A DNA stretch of 64,000 bases from Neurospora tetraspora (taxonomy: Eukaryota > Ascomycota > Sordariomycetes > Sordariales > Sordariaceae), in assembly GCF_033439725.1 (NCBI RefSeq), contig NW_026944387.1, forward strand, positions 2,232,001 to 2,296,000, written 5' to 3'. The notes under the pieces were generated by a model. It did no database searches. It had not been told where the DNA came from and saw only the letters and a program-made list of their open reading frames with translations. A program made the position numbers and the translations under genes. Numbering within the stretch: the stretch's first letter is position 1; each line of letters starts with the position of its first letter. Below are positions 21,017 through 31,801 of this stretch, in pieces.

Positions 21017-22170
21017 GGCGGCGAGCTGGCGGTATTAGGTGTGTTGTTTTCGTTCGTTCGTTCGTTCGTCCGCTCGGTCGGTGGTTCGCAGGGCGCAGTG
21101 TTTGTTCGGATTCGGCTCGATAAAGAAGGATCAGAATGCCGTTTCAGGCCTCGAATATTGCGCTTTTTCCACCGTGGATACTTTGCTGAAATCAATAGAT
21201 CGGAAGGCGTATTCTTGCCAAAACACCGATATGCTGTTGTGTTTAAGCCGATATTGGGCAACGATGAACCAAATCAATCGTAAGGTAGCGAACTGCGATT
21301 GGCTTATCTCGGAAACCGTCGGATAAAAGGGTGCTGAATGACGACACTGGTCTTGCGATCAGAGGATTGTTGTTGTCACTGTCAGGTTATGCTGAGGGGT
21401 ATGACATGAGAGACCGTGAGAAACAAAGAGGAGGATGAACTGTTGGGTGAGGCGTTCGAGTGCACAGGGCGAATCAAACGTCGATCGTTGAAGAATGGTG
21501 TGTGACGGGAGACAAATGTTGAGACACGGGAGAGTTCTTTGGAGGTGCGCGATTAGGTACTATGTACTACTGTACTGTTTGTACGGATGAGGGTCCGGAT
21601 ACAGTGGGGTGTCTAGCTAGATGTCAGTCTTTTTTTTGTCTGTCTCTTGTTACAAAACCCCATGAGGCCATCCACGCAGCAGACGGGATGGTGCGAGAGT
21701 GACGTTTTTCTCGTTGCCCAGATACCCAATGAAACAGTGAAGCGACCGCCCAGACAAGCAGAATGACAACAAATGCCCAATACTTGGCTGTCACGTTCGC
21801 TGCACAAGTTCGCAGACCCTGCTGGCCCGGTGTGGGGTACTTCGACGGGCCGGGTGGAAAAAATCATAGCGGCGGAACGGAATGTTCTCCGGATGATGAA
21901 ACCGAAACCGGGAACGTCGCATCGGGTCTCAACTTTCCACAACACTGGGAATCTAGGCCATGGGGAAGATGGGGTCCTTCGTGGATCCGTGGACCCTTTC
22001 TTACTTAGCAGCACAGTCCGAAAAGTAAACCGTTCTTCTAGTTCTTGATGGAAAATGGAAGACATCTTACTTCTATACTACTGAGCCAAGAGACATGGTA
22101 TGTAGATGACCGCTTTAGATAAAAGATTAACCGTAAAACGAACATGCAATTATCACCGCTCCAAGTCCCT
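21017..22170. other. Intergenic, promoter of the flavoprotein fusion and 3' flank of mak-5
   Basis: Five tandem TTCG units (21049-21068) lie about 35 bp upstream of the fusion gene start, within its probable leader. Otherwise I see no supported gene. The region near 21613-22065 has open frames on both strands without codon bias. Confidence 0.5.
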
Positions 22171-24649
22171 CTAATCATCCAGACCCAAGCCGTCCACCTG
22201 GCCCAAGAACAACCCCTGCTCACCCTTCAGCAACTCACTAACATCCAATCCAGTGAGGTACCTCTCGCTGACGCCCGTGTTGATCCTCTTGCTCAAGAGA
22301 TCCCTCAGCGCAGCCCTCAGCGACGCCAACTCTCCCTTGCTCATCTGCTGTGCCTCTTTCTGCTTCTGCTTCTTGAAGCTGCCCTTGCCGCCCCACTTGC
22401 CTGCCTTCTCAAGCTCTTCCGAGTCATATTCAACACCCAAATCCTCCGCTGCCTTCTTCATCCAGTCGTCCTCCTTTCCACCCATGGTCTTGGCCTGCAC
22501 CGCATCGGCAATCTTCTTGGCCAAGTCGACGCGCTCCCGCAGCTTGGCGACGACGCGCCTGTCAATGTCGATGGTGCGCAGACCGCTCGACACGAGTTTC
22601 TTGGTGTTGTTGCCCGAGTTGCCGGCCTTGACCTCGGCTTGGGCGTGCACCTTGGCAACGAGGCGCTGCGTCGGCACGGCTTCCTTGGGACCGCAGAGCA
22701 GGATGCTCGTGCCCGAGTTGGAAGCACGGGCGGTACGACCGGAGCGGTGCACGTAATCCTCGGCGGCGCGGGGGACGTGGTAGTGGATGACGAGGTCGAC
22801 TTCGGGGATATCGAGACCACGGGCGGCGACATCGGTGGCGACCAAGATAGCGGCAGAACCGTTCTTCTTCTTGGCGCCCTCGTTGGCCTTGAAGCGGTCG
22901 ATGGAGCGGAGACGGGCTTGCTGGATCATGCCGGAGTGGAGAGGGAAGGCTGGAAGATTGAGATTCTCGAGGAGGGGAGTCAGGCGACGGACCGAGTTGA
23001 CGGAGTTGGTGAAAACGAGCGCACGCCGTGTGGGCTGGAGCATGAGAGTGGCGTAGAGGTAGAGATCCTTCTCCATGTCTCCGCACATGATGAGACCCTC
23101 CTTGAGGTTCTCGGCCATTTGGTGGACGGGGTTGGCGTCGACAAACTTGGGGGTCTCGCGGAAGTTGAGCTTCTGGAGAAGGTACTCCATGTCCTGAGTG
23201 CTCGTCGCCTTGAACTTGGATTTTCCGGCCAACTTTTGCTGCAAGTTCTTGTTGAATGTGGCGGAGAAAATGAGAGTCTGCCTCTTGTTGACGGGCTCTT
23301 CTTCTTCCTCCTCCTCCTCGCTTTCCTCTTCCTCCTCTTCCTGTCCCTCTTCATCAGTGTTGCCCATCTTCTGATCCTCATTGTTCTCCTCCACCGGTGG
23401 CCTGTCAAGCGCCTTGAAAATCTCCTCAGCCTCCTTGAAGGAACCGTCCTTCAGAAGTCTATCCGCCTCATCCAATACGAGGAAGGAGATGTTCCTTAGA
23501 GAAGCGAGCACGGAGTTGTCTGAGCTCATGACCTCCCACATTCTACCGGGGGTAGCAATGACAATATCGGCAACCTGAAGCTGGCGTTTTTGCTTCTGTA
23601 CTGCCATACCACCAAGAACCGAGCAAATGTAAGGCGCCATAGGAAGACCCTTGCAGAGCGCTTGAAGATGGTCCCTGATCTGTTGGGCAAGTTCTCTGGT
23701 GGGTGACAAAATCAGTGCTGTGGCGCCCTTCTTCTCTTCCTTGTTCTGCTTCCTCGTCTCAGCAGCGCTCAACCAGCTTTCGACGACGGGAATTCCGAAA
23801 GCCAACGTCTTTCCTGAACCGGTGGATGCCTTTCCGATAACGTCGTGACCAGCCATGATCTCGGGAATAGCCTTGGACTGAATAACGGTGGGCTTGGTGA
23901 ATTTTAGTTTGGCGATGGACGAGATCATCCGAGGCGACAAATCGAGCGGCACCCATTCGGACATGTCAACCTCCTCCTCTTCAGGCTCGGGGAGTTCCTC
24001 CAGTTTGGTGAAGAGATCAGTTTCTAGTTCGGGGTCCTTCGGTTCGACAGTGGTCTTCTCGTTCTTTCGGGCCTTCTTCTTGTCCTCGGCGTTCTTCTTG
24101 TTCGCTGCCTTGTTTGGCTGTTCTTTCTTTGGCTGTTGCTTTTGCTGCTTTTGCTGCTCCTTCTGCTGCTCCTTCGGCTTCTTCTGGTCCTTGGGGGCCT
24201 TCTTGTCCTTGGCTGGAGTTTTCACTGCCTCGACCTTGGAATCTGATGTCGAGACTTCCTGATCCGCATTCTCAGCAGGTTTAGGTGTCTCTTCATCATC
24301 GAAACCACCGAACTCTTCGCCATCATCTTCTACCTCCGCCTTTGACTTGGGAACAGCAGCCATCTGTCGATATGTGTGAGTTGATCCATGCCCCATTATT
24401 GTCATCATCAGTGACAAGACTTACAAACTTGACGACGTCTCCCTCTTTTACGACATCAACACCGGTAATTTCCTCCAAGCCAAAGAAACCTTCGGCGTCA
24501 TCGAACATTTCGGGAATGTCGACCGTCTTCCATGCCAGCGCATCGACGGAAACGGGCCGCTTGGTCTGCTTGGACTGCTGTTGCGTCTTGCGACGCTTTG
24601 GCCCGCTGGCGTGAGCTTTCGTGTTCTTGCGCTTCTTGTCGACGGTCAT
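22171..24649 (-). CDS. mak-5: ATP-dependent RNA helicase Mak5 (DDX24 family)
   Basis: Two exons, 24649-24425 and 24363-22171, join as ...GDVVKF-MAAVPKS... (GTAAGT donor, CGACAG acceptor) for 805 residues. It is a nucleolar DEAD-box helicase needed for 60S ribosome subunit assembly in yeast. Visible motifs are the Q region ([15 protein letters not shown]), motif I ASTGSGKT (about 254-261), [16 protein letters not shown] (about 372-375), SAT (about 440), [15 protein letters not shown] and HRSGRTAR. A Lys/Gln/Glu-rich N-terminal domain and an acidic insert (E-rich, about residues 395-430) before SAT are typical of Mak5. The Lys-rich C-terminus ends near DGLGLDD. The antisense frame at 22144-23499 is open but is a shadow of this gene. 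Confidence 0.95.
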
Positions 24650-25277
24650 GGTATGTATATGTCGTCGTGTTTGGGTGGGAAAAGGTATTGTGTTCAGTGG
24701 CTGTTGGTTGCACTGATAAACTTTGTGAAGGGGTGTTTTCTCAGTGAAAATGGTTGTAAAAGTGAAATGGAAATTTTGGCTCCACCCTGCAGCTAGGTTG
24801 CAGCAGCCGCTAGCTGGATCAGGCTAGCTTAGCTGCTGTAAATGACACCGCCTACCTATTCTGGATGACAGCTTGTAGAGGTGCCGACAGGACAGGACGT
24901 GGAAACAATCAACCTGTTTTCAATTGAATACTTAATATAAAGATTAGACGACATCGAACAGCTCAAGGATGTTTCTTATCTTCAAAGACTTTACATCCAG
25001 ATATGCGTGTTTTCGATGTGCAAGTGGTAGGGCCGCCAAGGTGCTCGGTAATTATGCCGGCAGAATCTTTTTGGCGGTGACAATTTGCTGAAGACGGACC
25101 CCTCGTCGCCAAAATCCAATTCGGCACCCAGTACAGCAACAGCGACCTGTCACAGAAGTGGGGCATTTTGATCTTCCCAAACTCCCCCAGTCTCTTTCAC
25201 AAGCTCATCCACTGACCACTCCTTCACTCCCGTCACTCACGCTTCATTACTTGACCCAAGTGAGTGAAGAATTCAAA
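24650..25277. promoter_or_regulatory. Shared divergent promoter, mak-5 / trm7
   Basis: About 630 bp separate the two start codons, which face away from each other. Both genes serve ribosome/tRNA maturation, so co-regulation is plausible but only inferred. Repeated AGCTAGCT-type words near 24790-24835 (GCAGCTAGGTTGCAGCAGCCGCTAGC) stand out. No TATA box is obvious. Confidence 0.45.
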
Positions 25278-26505
25278 ATGGGAAAATCATCAAAAGATAA
25301 GCGTGATGCCTACTATCGCCTGGCAAAGGAGCAAGGATGGCGTGCCAGAAGTGCATTCAAGCTTCTTCAACTAGATGAAGGTAAAGACAGTTGACTTTTT
25401 CCTCGTGTAAAACAGTGTATCACTGCTAACACCGTACTTGTCAACAGAATTCAACTTGTTTGAAAATGTCACTCGTGTGGTCGATCTCTGTGCTGCCCCC
25501 GGTTCCTGGTCTCAAGTGTTATCTCGAGTCCTCATCAAGGGAGAGAAGTTCGGTCGTTGTGCTTGGCAAGACCGTGAAGCCAAGTTCCGGCAACAGATGC
25601 TCAACGTCTTCCCCGAGCAAGACGCCCAGGAGGATGTTCAGAAGGTGGAAGAATCTCAGGAGAACACACCAGCTCCCAGAGAACAGGTTAAGATCGTATC
25701 GATCGATTTGCAGCCCATCAGCCCTCTACCAGGAATCATCACCCTCCGAGCCGACATCACACATCCCGCCACCGTTCCGCTCTTGCTCAAGGCATTGGAC
25801 CCCGATTTCGATCCCAGCACCATGAACCAGCAAGCGTCACACCCGGTGGATTTGGTCATCAGTGATGGTGCGCCCGACGTCACGGGTTTGCATGACCTCG
25901 ACATCTACGTCCAGTCGCAGCTCCTGTTCGCAGCCCTCAACCTCGCCCTCTGCGTCCTCAAGCCCGGCGGCAAGTTCGTCGCCAAGATCTTCCGGGGCCG
26001 CAACGTCGACCTCCTCTACGCCCAGCTGAAGGTGTTCTTCGAAAAGGTCTACGTCGCCAAGCCCCGCTCTTCGCGCGCCAGCAGTGTCGAGGCCTTCATC
26101 GTCTGCATCAACTTCCAGCCTCCCGAGGGTTTCACAGCCAACCTCGAAGAGCCTCTCGGCGTCGGCAACAAGCTCGCCGAGATGTTGGCCGAGAAGCAAG
26201 CCAAGGAGGAACCAACAACAGAAAGTGCCATCCAGACGCCAGCAGATAAGGATGGCATCTACGACGTCAAAGTGGAGGACCTCACCAACGAGCCGCTGAA
26301 GGACATCCGATGGGTGGCCCCCTTCGTCGCCTGTGGCGATCTGTCCGCTTTCGATTCGGACGCCTCGTACAAACTTCCAGACGACCACGTCTCGCTCGAC
26401 CCGGTCCAGCCGCCCACGGCACCGCCGTATAAGCGTGCCATTGAATTGAGGAGGCAAAACGGCGGAGCGTACAAGAAGACAGGAACAGCAACAGCTAAGG
26501 CGTGA
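25278..26505 (+). CDS. trm7: tRNA 2'-O-ribose methyltransferase Trm7 (FtsJ family)
   Basis: Two exons, 25278-25380 and 25448-26505, joining as [14 protein letters not shown] (GTAAAG donor, CAACAG acceptor) to give 386 residues. Trm7 methylates riboses 32 and 34 in the anticodon loop of certain tRNAs. The RrmJ/FtsJ core is complete: the SAM-binding [15 protein letters not shown], and the K-D-K-E catalytic tetrad represented by K in AFKLL, D in [14 protein letters not shown] in [11 protein letters not shown] and E in SSVEAFIVC. An insert of about 40 charged residues ([20 protein letters not shown] onwards) and a C-terminal extension ending in [14 protein letters not shown] are usual in fungal Trm7. 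The ATG has a TTCAAAATGGG context. Confidence 0.93.
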
Positions 26506-26693
26506 ATTTCTTTTCCGTTTAATTTTTTATGTTTAAAAAAAGATTCCCAATAACCAATCAACATCTACCTACCTGCCTGCCTATTTGCTTCAAATCCCCA
26601 ATAAAGCCAACCAACCTGTCTAATCTCATGATACCACCATGCATGCAAACAACTTTCTCATTTTCTCTGCCGCCCCTTCTTGCCCGTCCCGAC

Positions 26694-27349
26694 TTAATCC
26701 CCCATCTTCCTCGCCACAGCCGCCGGCCCCGTCCTCTGCATAACCACCAGTTTCCCTCCTTTCTCCTGCGTATCCCTCATCCCCAGCGTCCTCTCGTACA
26801 GCTTGGCCGCGTACGCGTCGCCCGTGAACAACACGACCCGCCTCAGCTCGGGCCACTGCTCCAGCGCCTTGTTGAGACACTCCATCATCCAGGCGCCCAG
26901 CCCTTTGCCTTGGTACTCCGGCAAAACGTAGACGTCGGTTAGGTAGCCGAAGGTTACGTAGTCGGTTATGAGGCGGGCGAAACCGACCATTTGCTGTTGC
27001 TTTTGCTGCTGCTGCTGGTGTGCGTTGTCGTTTTCTTGATAGGGGTTGTGTTAGTGAGTGTGGCTTTTGTGTGTGTACCTTATGCATGAGTGTGTGTTTG
27101 TGTGGGCTTCTGGAAGACCTTACCTTGTTCGCTATCTCCATTCTCTCTGACGTATAGCCCAAAGTTATACGAGTGCTCTACCATCCGCTTCAACGCTTCC
27201 TGTGGCAGGTCTCGCCCCCACCAGACGGTGTCGGAAGCCAGAGCCGCGTTGAGGGCGGCGAGGTCAACTAGGCTTGGGTCGGTCGAGTAGGTGTAGATCT
27301 CGTTACCGACCTCACGGGTCCAAGTGCGTATCTGGTCTTTGGGAGTCAT
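26694..27349 (-). CDS. GNAT-family N-acetyltransferase
   Basis: Two exons, 27349-27124 and 27034-26694 (GTAAGG donor, TATCAAG acceptor), total 188 residues. The second exon opens with an Asn/Asp then polyglutamine stretch (CAG/CAA repeats at 27000-27025) before MVGFARLITD. The acetyl-CoA-binding P-loop is EYQGKGLGAWMM, preceded by the beta-4 strand TDVYVLP, and the C-terminal part LRRVVLFTGDAYAAKLYERTLG is standard GNAT. The N-terminal exon (YSTDPSLVDLAALNAALASD) resembles the first helix of small single-domain GNATs. The substrate is unknown. If the intron were retained, the frame would stop shortly after the first exon. The polyQ insert interrupts the beta-2/beta-3 loop and may vary in length. 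Confidence 0.85.
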
Positions 27350-28514
27350 CTTGTGTTTTGTCTGGATTGTGTTTTGGCCTCGTTGGCTTCGTCACGACAA
27401 GAATAGGCAATGTTGATTTTGGACCAGTTGCTCGAGTTCGAGGTCTCTTCCTATCAGAAGAGTATTCTCTTCTATTTATCTTTACAGTCCCTGGAAGGAG
27501 TCATAAAGACTCGAGTGTCTTGTATAGTGCCTGCCACGTCTGCTGTCGTTATCACTCTACGTACTAACTTCAAGTAGGGTATTATTGATGCAAATGACTC
27601 ACTACAACGCCAGAAACGGCCTGGGCTTTCGGCTAGTGGGACCTGAACACTCGGGCCGAGCCTTTACATCAGCCCGAACGTATCAATATCACGAACCCCT
27701 GCTATTGACACCCCCTAATGTCAACAAACGACATATGTAAGTGTATATATGTGGTTTTGTTCGTGATCTGTTACTGCTGCTTCATTGTTGATGCCGAGTC
27801 TGAAATATGTCCAAGCGGTTGCTTCGCTCAGATACCACTTGATCCATTCGTTAAAACTCGAACAAAGGAGAGCATCGTGTCGTTATACCTTCGCCCCGTG
27901 GAACCAGCAACCGGCACATCTTTCTTTCTCGAGCAGAACCACCTTAACCTGGCGAGCCCTAAGCCTTGAGTTTTGCCCAGGCGGTACCTCAGCATTGAAC
28001 GAATCGTCCTCTTGCCCAATCCTGGCCGCGGGTGACCGTGACCCCACGGTGTATTTGATGACTTGCATTCCCTCACGCCGCAAAAAGCCGCTCCAAGTCA
28101 TGCAGTTCACCCTTTGCCACTTCCGTGTCGTCTGGCTCTAGATCTCCTCTTGGAAGGGCTCTCCCATCTTGAAGGTTCGGTATGGATTGTTCCGCCGTTG
28201 CGACTCGACGGGGATGGGACGGCCATGTATTTTCGAAGACACGACGAAGAGAAGGGTAGTGAAGATGAGGAGGAGTTGCCGGAGACCGTCTCCAGTTTAT
28301 CACCTACTTCTATAGTTTCACTTCCGTGCCTTCCCATCAACGCCCCAGCCTGACCCCTCAACCTTCCATCCCAACTTTTATCCCACCACTCGGTCCCGAA
28401 CCGTGTGATAACCCTTCAGCACAACCAATCATTCCCTCTACAGCAGTGTCAGAAGGTAGATATACTACTTCGACTGCGCCTAATTCCAAGACCTAGAGGA
28501 CTGGACAAGCCGGG
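27350..28514. other. Intergenic, no supported gene
   Basis: Promoter side of the GNAT gene. Overlapping short frames on both strands around 27720-28360 lack codon bias and motifs. Confidence 0.45.
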
Positions 28515-28630
28515 CCCCTGGGTCGGATGGTACAGCGGTTACGGTGTTGGACGATTGGGACCCGTTCAAGGGCTGCTGCTGTAACGCGTTCGATTCAGGG
28601 GTGAGTCTTCTATTCTTTCCATTTTTTTTC
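28515..28630 (+). ncRNA. Pol III-type unit with A box, B box and T8 (tRNA-like)
   Basis: TGGTACAGCGG (28528-28538) fits the A-box consensus, and GTTCGATTC (28588-28596) fits the B box. The spacing of about 50 bp is tRNA-like, and a run of eight T (28622-28629) follows. The D-loop region reads like a true tRNA, but the anticodon and T stems do not pair well, so no isotype can be given. It is either a tRNA pseudogene, a SINE head or another pol III RNA. Confidence 0.4.
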
Positions 28631-29944
28631 TCAATCCTTCCCTTTTATATGATCAACTGTGATTATGTATTGTGTGTGCCCAACGGGTAATGTGTTTGTT
28701 CTTATTTTGTTAGCAACACTTGATGGGGGGAATAGAATACTTGCTAAGAAGTGCACAGAGGTGAGCCAAAGGGGAACTCAAGCAAGGCCTTGGAGTTCCC
28801 GTTGACTTGTCGTTCGAGCCGGTAGCAGGCACACGTTTCACTTCACAGCCAGATTGGATGGATGGTGTTTGAAGGTCCGAGTGCGAAGTGATGGAAAGGG
28901 GAAACATATCATCGCCCAGAAGCTCACAATGAGTTGTACAAGATCTCTACGGGTAGTGAACCCGACGGTGTAGGACCTGCAGTGAAGTCATCGTCTCGAG
29001 CTGTCCTCCCGACAGACGATTGAGTTGTTGGGTTCCGTCAAATTGCACCAGTGGGCAGGCACATTCCCGCACTCACCAGAAGACGAGCGGCAAGTGCGAA
29101 GAGACAGCGAGCGTGAATGTTCCTTATCCGGTTGGACACACGTATGGCACTGCACGCACTGGGAAGGTACTCTTAAGGTGCTTTGTGAATTGTGAGATGG
29201 TCGTTCCTCCCTTCTACTGCAGTAGGAAATTTTCTTCTTGCTCTTCACAATTTTTCCTTGTCATAAACTCCTTGAGGTCATTCAGAGCTCCCACAGGTCA
29301 ATTAGGTTCTGATCGATCTTTGATATCTGGGAGTCTTCTCTGGTTAGAGTGTTCTGATGAGGATCGATGTTTGTACCACATCCAGATCCTTGGACGCACT
29401 TTGTCTCGTCAGCTGAATGCATGTACCCTCTTTTCTGACGATATGTCCTTTTCTGCGTCTTTGGGGACCTGGTAGGCTAGGGTGACTACTTCTACCGCTT
29501 CGTCTCACAGAATTTGGTTTTACTCAAGCCAACCCTGTTACTGGATCGTTCCCAAGAAACCCTCGACCCGCATTAACTCAGCAGGAGATTGGTCGACGGC
29601 CTTGCTAGTTCCCCGCGCTATACCTAGTTGAGTGAAACCTAATCGAGTGAAATTTATTGAATCCTATCCAAACATTCAACAACAATCCAGACACCTTGAC
29701 CTGACCGCATATCTCTCCTCCAAGCTTTTGCCATGATCGGACCGCAGGTATCCTTATTTCTTGTGAGGATGCTCAGGTAGTGATCTACACCTACCGTCGA
29801 ACCTCGACCCTCATCGCACTACCAAAGCGGGGTCACCTGAATTTCATTTACCTACGACTCCCAGATCTCAAAGCTTTCGACTTTCAACCTAGCGGGCGCC
29901 CAGAGCCGGACTCTGGTCCGCCTACCCTTTGGCACCCGCGGACG
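28631..29944. other. Intergenic upstream of the GT15 gene
   Basis: No supported gene. The last 250 bp should be leader of the mannosyltransferase. The frame of that gene stays open to 29780 but lacks a family-like N-terminus before 29945. Confidence 0.45.
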
Positions 29945-31397
29945 ATGGTCCGCCTACGCCCCTCCATACGGCTATATCCCTCGGGTCTACCGCGCCTCAC
30001 ACTAAGCCGCCACACGCGATTTGCGCTCCTCCTCATCTTGACAGCCGCCGTCATCGAAGTCTTCCTCCACACACAAAGCTGGGCCGTCCAACAACCCGAC
30101 CACGAGCTCGACGAGCCCTTTTACACGTCATGTCAAGAACCCGCCATTGGCCAACCGCGCGAGAAGGCAGCGATGGTGATGCTGGTCCGCAACCAGGAGC
30201 TGATGAAGGCGCTCAAGACGGTACAGAGCATCGAGAAACACTTCAACCAGTGGTTTCACTACCCCATCGTGTTTCTGAACGATGAGCCGTTCAGCAAGGA
30301 GTTCATCAGCGTGATGAACACGACTGTGAGTGGGGAAGCGAGGTTCGAGCTCGTGCCGAAGAAGGACTGGCTGTTTCCCGAGTGGATGGATGTGGCGGAT
30401 GCGAAGGCGGCTGTTAAAGCACAGGGGGAGGCGGGGATTTTGTATGCTGGGTTGGAAACTTATCATCATATGTGTCGGTTTTACTCTGGGTGAGTCTAGC
30501 CACGGTCCTCCGTTGCTTCCTCTGCGTTTTGCTAAGTTGCTAACCCCCATTTTGTTCCCCTTTGCAGCAAATTCTACACCCTCGAAGCACTCAAAGACTA
30601 CAACTGGTACTGGCGAATCGAGCCAGACGTCGACTTTTACTGTTCGATTACCTACGACCCCTTCGTCGAAATGGCCAAGCACGACAAGGTGTACGGTTTC
30701 ACCGTCGCTCTGCCAGAGGAACCGCGGACGTGCCCGAGCCTCTTCCGCAAGATAGCCGACTACAAGGAGTTGAACAACATCCCGACCACCGAGCTCTGGA
30801 AGGCCACGGTGGCTGCTTCGTGGATGCCATGGCCACTTCGTTCCTTCATGGGCTGGTTTCGGCACCGCGACCGCTCTGGCGACGGGTGGAGCTTGTGCCA
30901 TTACTGGTCTAACTTTGAGATTGCCAACCTGGACTTTTTTCGGGGGAAGGAGTATCAGCGGTTGTTTGAGTATCTCGATAAGACTGGGGGGTTCTACTAC
31001 GAGCGGGTACGTTGTTTCTCATTTTTTATCAGAACAGTCTTCAGGCCAAGTACTAACTCCTCTACGTCGTTCTCAGTGGGGTGACGCAGCCGTCCATTCT
31101 CTCGCTTTGCACACGCTTCTTCCCTCCCACAAAGTCCACCACTTCGAAGACTTTGGCTACCGCCACGATTGGTATTACCAGTGTCCAGCCAACGCACCAA
31201 ATGGTCAACTGCTGGAGTCGAAGCTGCTCCCTGTTGGTCCATATAGCCCGGAACGTGAAGGCGGTATTGGGTGCCGGTGCGAGTGTGACGGGAGCAGGAC
31301 TCGGAACTTTGCAGGGTATTGCACGAATAAGCTCAAAGAACCTAATACGGCCAGGCGTCTGGGTATGGTAGAGTCTGTTCGCAGCTGGTTCCCATGA
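29945..31397 (+). CDS. GT15 alpha-1,2-mannosyltransferase (Kre2/Mnt1/Ktr family)
   Basis: Three exons, 29945-30489, 30568-31006 and 31077-31397, joining as RFYSG-KFYTLEAL and GFYYER-WGDAAVHS, for 434 residues. It is a type II Golgi protein with one membrane anchor (FALLLILTAAVIEVFL, about residues 26-42) after a short Arg-rich cytosolic tail. Family motifs include AAMVMLVRNQEL, NQWFHYPIVFLNDEPF, the metal-binding YNWYWRIEPDVDFYC, HYWSNFEIANLDFFR, and GFYYERWGDAAVHSLA-HTLLP. Ktr enzymes extend O- and N-linked mannan. The tail CDGSRTRNFAGYCTNKL is also family-like. The ATG at 29945 gives a normal-length tail. The upstream open frame is Pro/Arg-rich and unlikely to be used. Confidence 0.94.
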
Positions 31398-31801
31398 CGT
31401 CTTATAGATATAATGAGAACCTGAAGATGAAACCTTTTCTGAGCTGGCACATAGAGATGGGAAACTTGAGATAATTCAGCATTGGGCCGGTGTTTGGGAG
31501 AATGGTATAGGATAGTGTGTAGCGTCCATGGTTTCACTTCCTCCTAGAAATGCAAAAAAAAGACTATTAAGAATTACCACGTGAAATGTTTTAATACCGA
31601 CACCGTTCTATGGCACCAAGCGCCTTTGGTCCCTTCACCGAACCCCTTTACCGAACCTTAGTCTAGTTCTTCCTAACCTCGACAAACACCAAACGCCGAA
31701 TGAAGTGTTAACCGCACCATAACCCCCAAACCGGAACCTTACGATTACCCAGGGCTTGCCCATTATGACTCCATCTTCCCTTCCCCACCCCAGTCCCCTA
31801 T
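31398..31801. other. Short convergent intergenic region
   Basis: About 400 bp between the 3' ends of two converging glycosyltransferase genes. No gene seen. Confidence 0.6.

Noticed and set aside
22144-23499. 451-codon open frame on + strand
   Set aside because: It lies exactly antisense to the mak-5 helicase core. Its Leu/Val/Asp/Gly composition is what the antisense of that frame gives, and it has no domain of its own.
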